NCBI GenBank assembly: GCA_964451305.1
Contig: CAYVHV010000009.1
Coordinates: forward strand, 1 to 64,000
Length of the DNA stretch: 64,000 bases
Reading direction: 5' to 3'
Origin: SHLQ01 sp964451305
Lineage (GTDB): Bacteria > Actinomycetota > Acidimicrobiia > Acidimicrobiales > SHLQ01
Part shown: one piece after another, positions 55,292-63,294 of the stretch
Position numbering within the stretch: the stretch's first letter is position 1
Layout: every line of letters starts with the position of its first letter
Translations under genes and position numbers: made by a program
The notes under the pieces: model-generated
Told to the model about the DNA's origin: nothing
The model's input: only the letters and a program-made list of their open reading frames with translations
Databases searched by the model: none

Positions 55292-56053
55292 CTAGAGCGG
55301 ATCGATGAAACGCTCTGCGCCTTCCTTGACGTACTCAGTCCAGCTGCTGCCGTTCCAGTACCGAAGTTGGTGACGCCCAATCGGGTCGGAGAAGAAGCCT
55401 GGGCTTCGCTTTGCGAACCCTTCAGCGCTATCCATACCCGTGCTCAGTTTGTTGGTTGCGTTCGCAAATACGAGTTCCGGGGCGTCCTCGTCGACGACCT
55501 TGATCTCACGAACCTTGATCTCGGAACGAACCTTTGCTTCTGGTTCGGAGACCGGGCGACTGCGGAGGCGGGCAGCACGGCGGGCGATGGTCTCGCCGGT
55601 CCCGACCCGGTCCGAATGAGTGATGGCTCGCTTCGCGAGGGTGGCGTCGGTCAGATCGAGGCCTTCAGGAGCGCTGGAACGCTTCAGGATGGGCGGAGCG
55701 GGAGCGGTCGAGAGCACGGGTGCCTGCTTTGGCACAGATGAGTGAACCTGACCCGAGACCGGAGCAGCGTGAGCCGGCGCCTTCGGAGTCACATGAGGAG
55801 TAGCAGCCACGTCGGTGACTGACATAGCAGCGTCCGATTGGCTGGCCGAGGCCGGAACCGCGTGGCTCGGGCTGTATCGAGGTGGCGCAGCTGGAGGCGG
55901 CGTCCGTTCAGCAGAATCCGTGGAACCAGATCCGTGTATAACGGCCGGCCCAGAGTTCGAGTGCGAGAGGTAGGAGGCAACGGCCGCCACGCCGAGCAGG
56001 ACCACGGCAATAAGTAGGGCCACCCAGTCAACAAGTGCGAGTTCAGAAAGCAT
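55292..56053 (-). CDS. Membrane-anchored DUF2510 protein
   Basis: An ATG at 56053 gives 253 aa. An N-terminal membrane helix (LVDWVALLIAVVLLGVAAVA) is followed by a long Ala/Pro/Ser-rich linker (about residues 35-140). A charged segment comes next, and the C-terminus is a DUF2510 motif (PGFFSDPIGRHQLRYWNGSS, then WTEYV). DUF2510 is a short WW-like module common in actinobacterial membrane proteins. The longer frame from 56119 adds residues before the helix and lacks a ribosome site. Function unknown. Confidence 0.7.
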   Translation of the reverse strand: MLSELALVDWVALLIAVVLLGVAAVASYLSHSNSGPAVIHGSGSTDSAERTPPPAAPPRYSPSHAVPASASQSDAAMSVTDVAATPHVTPKAPAHAAPVSGQVHSSVPKQAPVLSTAPAPPILKRSSAPEGLDLTDATLAKRAITHSDRVGTGETIARRAARLRSRPVSEPEAKVRSEIKVREIKVVDEDAPELVFANATNKLSTGMDSAEGFAKRSPGFFSDPIGRHQLRYWNGSSWTEYVKEGAERFIDPL

Positions 56054-56369
56054 GAGATAAAGCCTGATACCGATTGCCAAGTCGGCGCAATATCGCTCTG
56101 TGTGGTCAATGAGCCACACCGCGACGTATCGCTAGAGAGATTCCGAACCGACGAATTCGCCCGAAATCCCTGAACGTATTTAACCATCGACATTCGGCCA
56201 CACCATGTGGGATTGAGGCCTTCGTTTCGCCTCAGAATTTTTTCGAATCAATCCGAAGAAGCCACGTGTTCGGCACCGATTCGCCATCTCTCAAGCCACG
56301 TCTCACAAATAGGCCAGATGGACCGATAGTGCAGGGCTGGACTCTCTATCTAGGTGATTGTGGAACCGT
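56054..56369. other. Intergenic region upstream of the giant coiled-coil gene
   Basis: These 316 bases separate the divergent DUF2510 and coiled-coil genes. They contain a plus-strand terminator-like hairpin (listed separately), a small inverted repeat TGTGG-CCACA (56100-56117) and AT-rich stretches near 56175-56185 and 56235-56250. The region could carry a small RNA or a regulated leader. No ORF of coding quality was seen. Confidence 0.4.
56214..56243 (+). terminator. Intrinsic-terminator-like hairpin with T6 run
   Basis: TGAGGC (56214-56219) pairs with GCCTCA (56229-56234) around a 9-base loop, and TTTTTT follows at 56238-56243 on the plus strand. No plus-strand gene ends just before it. 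It may end a small transcript or act in the leader of the coiled-coil gene. Confidence 0.5.
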
Positions 56370-59300
56370 ATGGATAACGAAATGGGAAGTGACCTCACGG
56401 AAACGACATGGCCAGAACTTTCTGCAGACCTGACACTCGCACGTACCCAAGCACGCTCGATCATGCTCGACACACAGCGGGCAAACTCCGACGGTCGCAT
56501 CCTCGAACTCTCCGCCCAGATCGAGCTCATGCGGACACGAATGAGCTCCCTCGAGCAACATCTCTTCGACGCTCGCAATGAAACTCCTCGCGACCTCGCC
56601 GAACGTCTCGATGTGATCGACACGACTCTGCGAGCAACCGGGGTTCGCTTCGACAGTTTCTCTTCACGGGTGTCAGCAGCCGACGAACAGACCAAAGAAG
56701 CATTGGAATCGATGGAAGCGACGACCGAGGCCCGGATGGGTGTCGTCGAGACCACACAAACCACCCAAACAAATGAGCTCAACGAGCTCTCAGGCTACAT
56801 CGACGAGTCCTTCGATCGAATTGCCCAGCTCGCGACCATCATCGACATGGAACGCGACGAGAACATCGTCTCCCGTCGAGATTGGTCGCTCCATAGTGAG
56901 CACATCAACTCAAAGATCGCGGATGTCGAGACTTCGCTGACCGGTCTCGACCGACGCATCGACGAGGCAACCACGACCATCGAAGCTGCGTCGGCGAACG
57001 CGCTCGACGAACTCACCGCCACGATTGCTGAACAGTCCGCTCGACTCGACGTAACCGAAGACGCCGTCGAAGCTGCACACGAACAGATCGAAAGCACCAA
57101 CCATCGCGTCGAGAGCCTCACCAACCGTCTGGCAGAGCACACCGAGGCGCAAGACGAAATCGCAACCACAATTCAGTTCCTCCAGAGCCGGGCCAATGCG
57201 ATGGATGAGTCTGCGCAGTCACTCGAGGACGAACAAGCAAGCCAAGCGTCGCGAACATCGAAGGTCGTCGAACAGATCGACCTCGCAAATGTCCGACTCG
57301 ATGCAGGCCTTAGCGAACTTGCATCACTTCGTGCCGATATTGAAGCCAAGCCAGACTCGATCGCCACAGAGCACCTCGATGCGCTCGAGGAGAAGCTTGA
57401 CGCTCAGGCCACCGAGCACGAATCGGCCTTACGTTCGGCTGATGAGACCACACGAGTTCTCGAGAACCGGATCGAAGAACACGAGAGCGTCCTAGAGAGC
57501 CACTCGGCCATCCTCGATTCTGGAACGCAACTGTTCAAGGAACATGATGGCATCGCAGCGAAGAACACCGCCGCGATCACCGAACTGACGAACGACATCT
57601 CGGCCCAAACCAATGCCATCCATCAGGCCGAACGGAGCGCTTTTGACGCTCACCATATTGCCCAGCGCGTCAGCGATGAGGTCGACACCGCAACGCAATC
57701 GCTCCATGATTTGGCAGGCCGCGTCGATGCTCACGATGACGACCTCGAAGGCTTGTCGGATCGCCTCGACACCGCCGAACAGCTCGCACGGCAAGCGCTC
57801 TCCTCGACCGAAGACGGTTCGATCAACGCCAGCGGAGAGATCGAGGAGCACACCGATGCATTGAATGCTCGCATCGATGAGACCAGCGCTCGAGTCGATG
57901 AGACGCACTCCCGAATCAACGAGACGCACGCTCGGATCGATGTGAACGCACATCGACTAGATGTTCTCGATGCTCGTGAGACCGGCGACCCGGAGCTGGT
58001 CGATCGCGTTGCCGAGATCGAGCCGACGGTCGAGACCCACGGTGAGCAGATCCTCGCGGTCAACGACTGGGTCACGGTCCTCGACGGATGCATCCTCGAC
58101 ATCCAAGAACACGCTCAGACCACCGACAAAAAGATCGAAGCGGTCAACGACTGGTCCGCAACCCTCGACGGCCGAATCGTCGACATCCAACAGAACGAAG
58201 AACGCACAAGACAACAACTCGACGCCACCTCACGACTCTCACTGTCGGTAGACGAACGTGCAACGTCGTTGGAACGCCACACAACCACGCTCGACGAGCG
58301 CACGGTGGCGCTTGAAAATCGAGCACATGCCGTTAAGGCCCAACTCGACGATCTGGCCGTTCAAACGCAAGCCGCGATCGACGACGACTCGTCTGCGAGC
58401 AAGGAACAGGTCGCCGAGCTACACGAACGAGTCGATGGTCTTTCGCCGGAGATCGAGATCCACGGTGAGCAGATCCTCGCGGTGAACGACTGGGTGACGG
58501 TCCTCGACGGATGCATCCTCGACATCCAAGAACACGCTCAGACCACCGACAAAAAGATCGAAGCGGTCAACGACTGGTCCGCAACCCTCGACGGCCGAAT
58601 CGTCGACATCCAACAAAACATCGACGACTCTCGAACGACGATCGATGCGACTACCGAGTACGTCGCCTCGACTCAGGCGCAAGCTGACGCGACGAGCCAA
58701 GAGCTCGCCGCCACACAAGTTCAGGTCCACGCGATCAATGGCTGGGCTGCCGCTGTCGACGAGAAGTTCGATGCTGCGAGCCAATCCGCCTCCGAAACCA
58801 GCCACCGCGTCACCACGACTGAAGAGCACCTGCTCGCCGTCAACGAACATCTCGCTGCGATCGACGAGAGCGTCGCTGTTACCCAGGAGAACCTCCGCTC
58901 GGTCAACGATTGGTCAGCTGCCGCTGACGAAAAGATCGTCAGCCTCGACGACCGCTCGCGCGGCCTCGAAGAACAACTTGGCGAGATCAGCAGTCAGGTT
59001 GGCCAGTCCTCAACATCGAATGATCGACTCGACGCTACCGATCAGCAGATCACTGCAGTCGATCTTCGAATTCAGGCAGCTGAAGCGGACCTCGATTCGA
59101 CATACCGTCGGGTCACCTCCAACCGCGAGCAGATCGATGCGACGAACCAGAAGATCGAGTCGACTCGCGAGCAGCTCGATGCTGTCGTGCAACGGTCCGA
59201 CAGTCTGGACGAACGCGCAACTGCTCTGGAAGACCAGTCGAAAGCAACCCAGGCAACGCTAGAGGAGTTGTCGCAGCGTCCATTCGAACCACATCCTGCT

Positions 59301-61319
59301 CATGGGTTTGTCGATGACGGGGCGTTGAGCGCTCTCACCATTCGCCTAGACGAGGTAGCTCCAACGCTCGATAGCCAGAGCGAACAAATCAACACAGTTC
59401 GCGATTCTGTCTCCGCGGTCGAAGAACAGCTCGACTCGACGAACCAAACGGTTGCCGCTGCGAAAGACCAGATAGACACCGTTGCCAACGAGGTCGCCGC
59501 AACGACCGAGACGGTCGCGGCGACCCAAGACCAGCTCAAGAACATCGACGAGTGGATTGTGAGCGCCGACGAACGATTCGGCACCGCCGCAGATACGTCC
59601 TCGGCGGTCGATGAGAAAGTCCGGGTTCTCGACGAACGCTCGAACAGCCTCGAAGAACGAGCCGCCGACACCGAGGCACGCCTCGCCGAACTCACCGCAG
59701 CGCGTGAACGCAGCGCCGACGATGAGGGCGCCGTCACGAGCGACCAATTCGATGGCTTGCGAGATCAGATCAGCACGGTTTCGCCAGCGCTTGAGACTCA
59801 CGATCAGCAGCTCGAAGCCGTGAACGACTGGGTCACCGATATCGACGTTCGCATCAGCGAAATGAAGGATCAGCGTGACACCGCAGACGAGCGGTTCGCC
59901 GCAATCAACGACTGGTCGACCACGCTCGACGGACGAATTCTTGATGTTCAGCGACAAGGCGAGCAGACCGAGCACAAGATCGAAGCGGTCAACGACTGGA
60001 TAGCGGTCGTCGACGGCCGCAACCTCGAATCTCAGACTCGCCACGATGCAGCAGAGGTGCAGATCGACGCAGCCCACGAACGACTCAACACGGTCGACGA
60101 GGGTCTAACCACCACGAACCAGCAGGTCGCCGCCAACCAGCAGCAACTCGAGATCACCGGACAACATGTCGCCGCCAACCAGCAGCAACTCGAGATCACC
60201 GGACAACATGTCGTTGCCAACCAACAGGGACTCGAAACAACAAACGAGCGCGTCACCGCTATCGACGAACAGATCGCTGAACTCCGTTCGCTCAACTCGG
60301 CGCTGCAGCAACAGTCTGCAGCTGCCGATGACCAAACCGCAGATCTCAACAGCGCTGTCGCCGCACTTCATGCACGCGATCAGCTGACCCAAGAGAACTT
60401 CGAGGTGATCAATACCTCCATGATCACTCTCGATGCTCGCACCGTCGAGATGCAGGCTCGCCTCGAGGAGGCTCACGGTTCCCTCGGCGAGATGTCGGCC
60501 ACCATTGCGGCGCTCGTCGAGCGAGGCGAGGCCGACGCAGGGCTGAAGGATCAGGTTCACGCGCTGGAGAGCGCAACCGAGCACCTCCAGACCCAGATCA
60601 ACGAGCAATCCGTCACCCTCGACCCGACGGCCCTCGCGGCCAGGGTTGAGGCAACCGAACGGTCCGTCCTCGACACCCAGAACACCGTTCAGGGGTGGGT
60701 GCAAACACTCGAACACGCAGGGAACCTGGCAAACGATGAACTCCGAGACTTCATCATCTCCCGGATCGACACGGCCGAGGATCGAATCGACCGCCGACTG
60801 TCCGACGTCGAGACCAGCGGCGCCGGCAGCGAACGACTCGACGCAATCGAACGTGCGGTCGGCGAAGCCGATGAGCGTGCCCGTGATGCTCACGCGTTCT
60901 CAGAGAACCTTCGCCTACTCCAAACCGACCTCGTGCAGGCCATCCAAGCCGAACTCACCGCTCAGTCCGAGAAGCTCCAGCAGCACGACCAGATATTGAG
61001 CCACGGCGCTCCATTGCCGTCGGGCGACGGAGTCGCATTGGACTCGTCTGTTCGAGTGGACACGATCGAGAACAAGGTCAACGAAGCAACGCAGCACATT
61101 CTGCACCTGAGCGAACTCCAACGTCGCCACACCACGGTGGAGTCCGAGCTCGCCCAGAGCTTGGGTCAGAACCAGCAGATTGTCGACATGCTCCGAAACG
61201 ATCTCGAAGTTGCTCTCAAGCGAATTGTCGAGCTCGAGGACCGCATCTCACGAAAGCGCCCAGAACCGGAGAACGCTCCGAAGATCGACGAACCGTCAAA
61301 CGATAACCCGCTGCTTTAA
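56370..61319 (+). CDS. Giant coiled-coil protein (~1650 aa) with internal repeats
   Basis: This 1649-aa protein starts ATG 56370 (TTG at 56358 is possible). It has no signal peptide, membrane helix or recognised enzyme domain. Almost the whole length is acidic, Ala/Glu/Gln/Asp/Thr-rich coiled coil in heptad style (for example LAERLDVIDTTLRATG, VEQIDLANVRLDAGLSELAS). From about residue 550 a motif recurs: (A/V)(V/I)NDW-xxx-(L/V)D-x-RI-x-(D/E). Examples are EAVNDWSATLDGRIVDIQQ, AAINDWSTTLDGRILDVQ and EAVNDWIAVVDG. Two 155-base DNA repeats and a 42-base tandem repeat lie inside. It probably forms a filament or scaffold in the cytoplasm. The stop shares TTAA with the convergent metY stop. Confidence 0.75.
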   Translation: MDNEMGSDLTETTWPELSADLTLARTQARSIMLDTQRANSDGRILELSAQIELMRTRMSSLEQHLFDARNETPRDLAERLDVIDTTLRATGVRFDSFSSRVSAADEQTKEALESMEATTEARMGVVETTQTTQTNELNELSGYIDESFDRIAQLATIIDMERDENIVSRRDWSLHSEHINSKIADVETSLTGLDRRIDEATTTIEAASANALDELTATIAEQSARLDVTEDAVEAAHEQIESTNHRVESLTNRLAEHTEAQDEIATTIQFLQSRANAMDESAQSLEDEQASQASRTSKVVEQIDLANVRLDAGLSELASLRADIEAKPDSIATEHLDALEEKLDAQATEHESALRSADETTRVLENRIEEHESVLESHSAILDSGTQLFKEHDGIAAKNTAAITELTNDISAQTNAIHQAERSAFDAHHIAQRVSDEVDTATQSLHDLAGRVDAHDDDLEGLSDRLDTAEQLARQALSSTEDGSINASGEIEEHTDALNARIDETSARVDETHSRINETHARIDVNAHRLDVLDARETGDPELVDRVAEIEPTVETHGEQILAVNDWVTVLDGCILDIQEHAQTTDKKIEAVNDWSATLDGRIVDIQQNEERTRQQLDATSRLSLSVDERATSLERHTTTLDERTVALENRAHAVKAQLDDLAVQTQAAIDDDSSASKEQVAELHERVDGLSPEIEIHGEQILAVNDWVTVLDGCILDIQEHAQTTDKKIEAVNDWSATLDGRIVDIQQNIDDSRTTIDATTEYVASTQAQADATSQELAATQVQVHAINGWAAAVDEKFDAASQSASETSHRVTTTEEHLLAVNEHLAAIDESVAVTQENLRSVNDWSAAADEKIVSLDDRSRGLEEQLGEISSQVGQSSTSNDRLDATDQQITAVDLRIQAAEADLDSTYRRVTSNREQIDATNQKIESTREQLDAVVQRSDSLDERATALEDQSKATQATLEELSQRPFEPHPAHGFVDDGALSALTIRLDEVAPTLDSQSEQINTVRDSVSAVEEQLDSTNQTVAAAKDQIDTVANEVAATTETVAATQDQLKNIDEWIVSADERFGTAADTSSAVDEKVRVLDERSNSLEERAADTEARLAELTAARERSADDEGAVTSDQFDGLRDQISTVSPALETHDQQLEAVNDWVTDIDVRISEMKDQRDTADERFAAINDWSTTLDGRILDVQRQGEQTEHKIEAVNDWIAVVDGRNLESQTRHDAAEVQIDAAHERLNTVDEGLTTTNQQVAANQQQLEITGQHVAANQQQLEITGQHVVANQQGLETTNERVTAIDEQIAELRSLNSALQQQSAAADDQTADLNSAVAALHARDQLTQENFEVINTSMITLDARTVEMQARLEEAHGSLGEMSATIAALVERGEADAGLKDQVHALESATEHLQTQINEQSVTLDPTALAARVEATERSVLDTQNTVQGWVQTLEHAGNLANDELRDFIISRIDTAEDRIDRRLSDVETSGAGSERLDAIERAVGEADERARDAHAFSENLRLLQTDLVQAIQAELTAQSEKLQQHDQILSHGAPLPSGDGVALDSSVRVDTIENKVNEATQHILHLSELQRRHTTVESELAQSLGQNQQIVDMLRNDLEVALKRIVELEDRISRKRPEPENAPKIDEPSNDNPLL
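58038..58192 (+). repeat. 155-base dispersed repeat, copy 1
   Basis: It starts CACGGTGAGCAGATCCTCGC and lies in frame in the coiled-coil gene. It matches 58461-58615 with two base differences (both C to G, in GTCAACGACTGGGTCACG). It encodes EQILAVNDWVTVLDG and the following repeat unit. Near-identity across all codon positions implies recent duplication or gene conversion. Confidence 0.9.
58461..58615 (+). repeat. 155-base dispersed repeat, copy 2
   Basis: This second copy starts 423 bases after the first, in the same frame of the coiled-coil gene. The 268 bases between the copies encode other coiled-coil sequence, so this is a dispersed rather than tandem duplication. Confidence 0.9.
60126..60209 (+). 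repeat. 42-base tandem repeat (two copies)
   Basis: Two identical 42-base units (60126-60167, 60168-60209) encode VAANQQQLEITGQH twice. A third, diverged unit (VVANQQGLETTNER) follows. It lies in frame in the coiled-coil gene, with length a multiple of 14 residues (two heptads), which keeps coiled-coil register. Confidence 0.92.
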
Positions 61320-62626
61320 CCCGCTGCGGCAAAGCCTTTGTCGAGGTCTGCGATGATGTCGTCGATGCTCTCGAGGCCAACGGAGAGTCGCACGAGTCCA
61401 GCGCGAACTCCCGAAGCCGCCTGCTCTTCCTCGGTTAGCTGGCTATGGGTCGTGCTCGCCGGATGGATAACGAGCGACTTCGCGTCACCGATGTTCGCGA
61501 CGTGGCTGTGAAGTTCGAGGTTGTTCACAAACTTCACGCCAGCGTCGAGGCCACCAACGATGTCGAACGCGACGATCGAGCCGTAGCCGATTCCACCACC
61601 GAGTTCGGTCGCCCGGTCGTACCACTGCGAGCTCGGAAGGCCAGCGTAGGAAACCTTCTCGACCAGAGGATGGGCGTCGAGGTACTCAGCGACTTTCTGC
61701 GCGTTAGAGAAATGTCGTTCCATTCGCAGGCTCAGTGTTTCGAGACCTTGAAGGAAGAGGAATGCGTTCATCGGCGAGACTGCCGAGCCCAGGTCTCGGA
61801 GCAGCTGCACCCGTGCCTTGATGATGTAGGAACCTGGTCCGAGCGCTGACCAGTACGGCAGACCGTGGTAGCTCGGGTCGGGCTCGGTCAGCATTGGATG
61901 CTTTCCGCTTGCCCCGAAGTCGAATGAGCCGCCGTCGACGATGAGCCCACCGATCGAGTTGCCGTGACCGCCAATGAACTTGGTTGCGGAGTGCACGATG
62001 ATGTCGGCGCCGTGTTCGAACGGACGGATGAGGTATGGAGTTGCCACCGTGTTGTCGACGATGAGCGGCACGTTGTGTGCGTGGGCTACCTCGCTCACGC
62101 CTGCGATATCGAGCACGTTTGCTCGTGGGTTTCCGATCGACTCACCATAGAACGCTTTGGTGTTGTCTTGGACTGCCGCGGCCCATGCGTCGAGATCGTC
62201 AGGGTCATCGACGAACGTTGTGGTGATACCCATCTTCGGCAGCGTGTGATGGAGGAGGTTGTAGGTGCCGCCGTAGAGCGATGACGCGGCGACGATGTGG
62301 TCACCGGACTCAGCGAGGTTCAAGATGGCGAGCACTTCGGCTGCTTGTCCCGACGACGTTGCGAGCGCCCCAGGGAGGCCAACAGCGGTTTCGGTCGCAC
62401 CTTCGAGAGCAGCGATGCGCCCTTCGAGAACGCCCTGGGTGGGGTTCATGATTCGGGTGTAGATGTTTCCGATCTCCGAGAGTGCGAAGAGGTTTTTAGC
62501 GTGCTCGGCGTCGTTGAAAACGAACGATGTCGTCTGGTAGATCGGCACGGCTCGGGCGCCGGTCGTTGGATCAGCCACCTGTCCTGCGTGCAACTGCCTT
62601 GTTTCGAATCCCCACTCTTGACTCAT
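61316..62626 (-). CDS. metY: O-acetylhomoserine sulfhydrylase MetY
   Basis: This 436-aa PLP enzyme makes homocysteine from O-acetylhomoserine and sulfide. Motifs: GFETRQLHAGQVADPTTGAR, PIYQTTSFVFND, YTRIMNPTQGVLEGRIAALE, ATSSGQAAEVLAILNLAESG and the PLP-Lys segment VHSATKFIGGHGNSIGG. Length fits MetY rather than MetB/MetC (about 390). A GAGGAAAA ribosome site precedes the ATG. Its upstream leader has a terminator-like hairpin. The stop is convergent with and overlaps that of the coiled-coil gene. Confidence 0.93.
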   Translation of the reverse strand: MSQEWGFETRQLHAGQVADPTTGARAVPIYQTTSFVFNDAEHAKNLFALSEIGNIYTRIMNPTQGVLEGRIAALEGATETAVGLPGALATSSGQAAEVLAILNLAESGDHIVAASSLYGGTYNLLHHTLPKMGITTTFVDDPDDLDAWAAAVQDNTKAFYGESIGNPRANVLDIAGVSEVAHAHNVPLIVDNTVATPYLIRPFEHGADIIVHSATKFIGGHGNSIGGLIVDGGSFDFGASGKHPMLTEPDPSYHGLPYWSALGPGSYIIKARVQLLRDLGSAVSPMNAFLFLQGLETLSLRMERHFSNAQKVAEYLDAHPLVEKVSYAGLPSSQWYDRATELGGGIGYGSIVAFDIVGGLDAGVKFVNNLELHSHVANIGDAKSLVIHPASTTHSQLTEEEQAASGVRAGLVRLSVGLESIDDIIADLDKGFAAAG

Positions 62627-62694
62627 TGTTTTCCTCGTGTTTGATGACGGCTCTTAGAAGATACGTGCGTAACCGCACTCGTAAAAATTTGATA

Positions 62695-62729
62695 GCGGAG
62701 TCCTTGAACCCGCTGAACAAGGACTCCGC
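62695..62729 (-). terminator. 12-bp perfect hairpin in metY leader
   Basis: GCGGAGTCCTTG pairs exactly with CAAGGACTCCGC, and the T-run follows on the minus strand four to eleven bases later (62683-62690 region). It stands between promoter and gene, so it would act as an attenuator unless it ends a separate short transcript. Confidence 0.6.
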
Positions 62730-62736
62730 GTTGAGG

Positions 62737-62763
62737 GGAAACCTAGATTGATCGGGTCTCGTT
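62737..62763 (+). promoter_or_regulatory. SigR/SigH-type promoter match before trxA
   Basis: GGAAA (62737-62741), 19 bases, then GTT (62761-62763) fits the SigR/SigH thiol-stress consensus GGAAT-N18/19-GTT except for the final base of the -35. Thioredoxin genes are classic SigR targets. The start codon follows about 120 bases downstream. Confidence 0.5.
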
Positions 62764-62777
62764 GTCGATCGGACCCG

Positions 62778-62808
62778 ACCATACAAAGAGATTTATTTGT
62801 ACGGTCAA
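62778..62808 (-). promoter_or_regulatory. Vegetative-type promoter for metY
   Basis: On the minus strand TTGACC (62803-62808) and TATGGT (62778-62783) are 19 bases apart, a plausible housekeeping promoter. It predicts a start of transcription near 62771 and a leader of about 145 bases. Confidence 0.4.
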
Positions 62809-62889
62809 ACGGACTGGGTAGCGATCGACAGCAGACCCCCGTCGATCGACCTCTGGAATCCTGAGGCGGCGTGCGGTGTTACGACCTCC

Positions 62890-63258
62890 ATGGCCACGCA
62901 AAAACCCAAAGTCCTGACCAAGTCAACCTTCGACGATGCGCTCGCAGAGCATCGTGTAGTCATGGTCGACTTTTGGGCGACCTGGTGTGGACCCTGTAAG
63001 ACAATGGCCCCAGATCTCCAGCAGTTGGCCACCGAAGTTGCCGACGATGTGCTGGTCGCAAAGGTCGATGTCGATAAAGAAAAGAAACTCGCCGAGCGGT
63101 TCGGCATCCAGTCGATGCCGACGATCATGACCTTCGTCGATGGCCAGCATCACGACACCTACATCGGCGCCACCCCGATCTCTGGACTTCGCGCCGCTCT
63201 CGCCGACGCCGAAAAGCCAAAGCGCAAGGGCTTCCTCCAAAAGATCCTCGGCGGCTAG
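62890..63258 (+). CDS. trxA: Thioredoxin
   Basis: An ATG at 62890 gives 122 aa: MATQKPKVLTKSTFDDALAE, the active site VDFWATWCGPCKTMAPDLQQ, VDKEKKLAERFGIQSMPTIM (cis-Pro) and FVDGQ. It is a standard cytoplasmic thiol-disulfide reductant with both active-site cysteines, in contrast to the UxxU protein at 5183. A C-terminal basic extension (KPKRKGFLQKILGG) is added. The GGAAA-N19-GTT upstream match suggests control by the SigR-type sigma encoded at 53196. Codons upstream of 62890 are not convincing coding sequence. Confidence 0.92.
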   Translation: MATQKPKVLTKSTFDDALAEHRVVMVDFWATWCGPCKTMAPDLQQLATEVADDVLVAKVDVDKEKKLAERFGIQSMPTIMTFVDGQHHDTYIGATPISGLRAALADAEKPKRKGFLQKILGG

Positions 63259-63294
63259 CACTCACCTGGTTGACCACTGGCAAGATTGCGTTCC

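Larger units (their letters stand above)
62627..62771 (-). promoter_or_regulatory. metY leader RNA with terminator-like hairpin
   Basis: The predicted leader (about 145 nt from the promoter at 62778-62808) contains a perfect 12-base-pair stem (GCGGAGTCCTTG / CAAGGACTCCGC, 62695-62729) with an 11-base loop. AAATTTTT follows on the minus strand. A 7-pair stem (TCGGGTC/GACCCGA) lies upstream of it, and a small stem (GTGCG-GTTA-CGCAC) follows, before the ribosome site. This order fits premature termination control. No known SAM riboswitch core was recognised. Confidence 0.5.

Noticed and set aside
56358..61319. CRISPR-like or satellite repeats
   Set aside because: The repeats are in frame inside one coding region and keep heptad periodicity; there are no spacers or cas genes.
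62627..62771. Known SAM riboswitch upstream of metY
   Set aside because: No SAM-I, SAM-II or SAM-IV conserved core was recognisable by eye; only stems and a terminator-like hairpin are seen, so it is reported as an unassigned leader.
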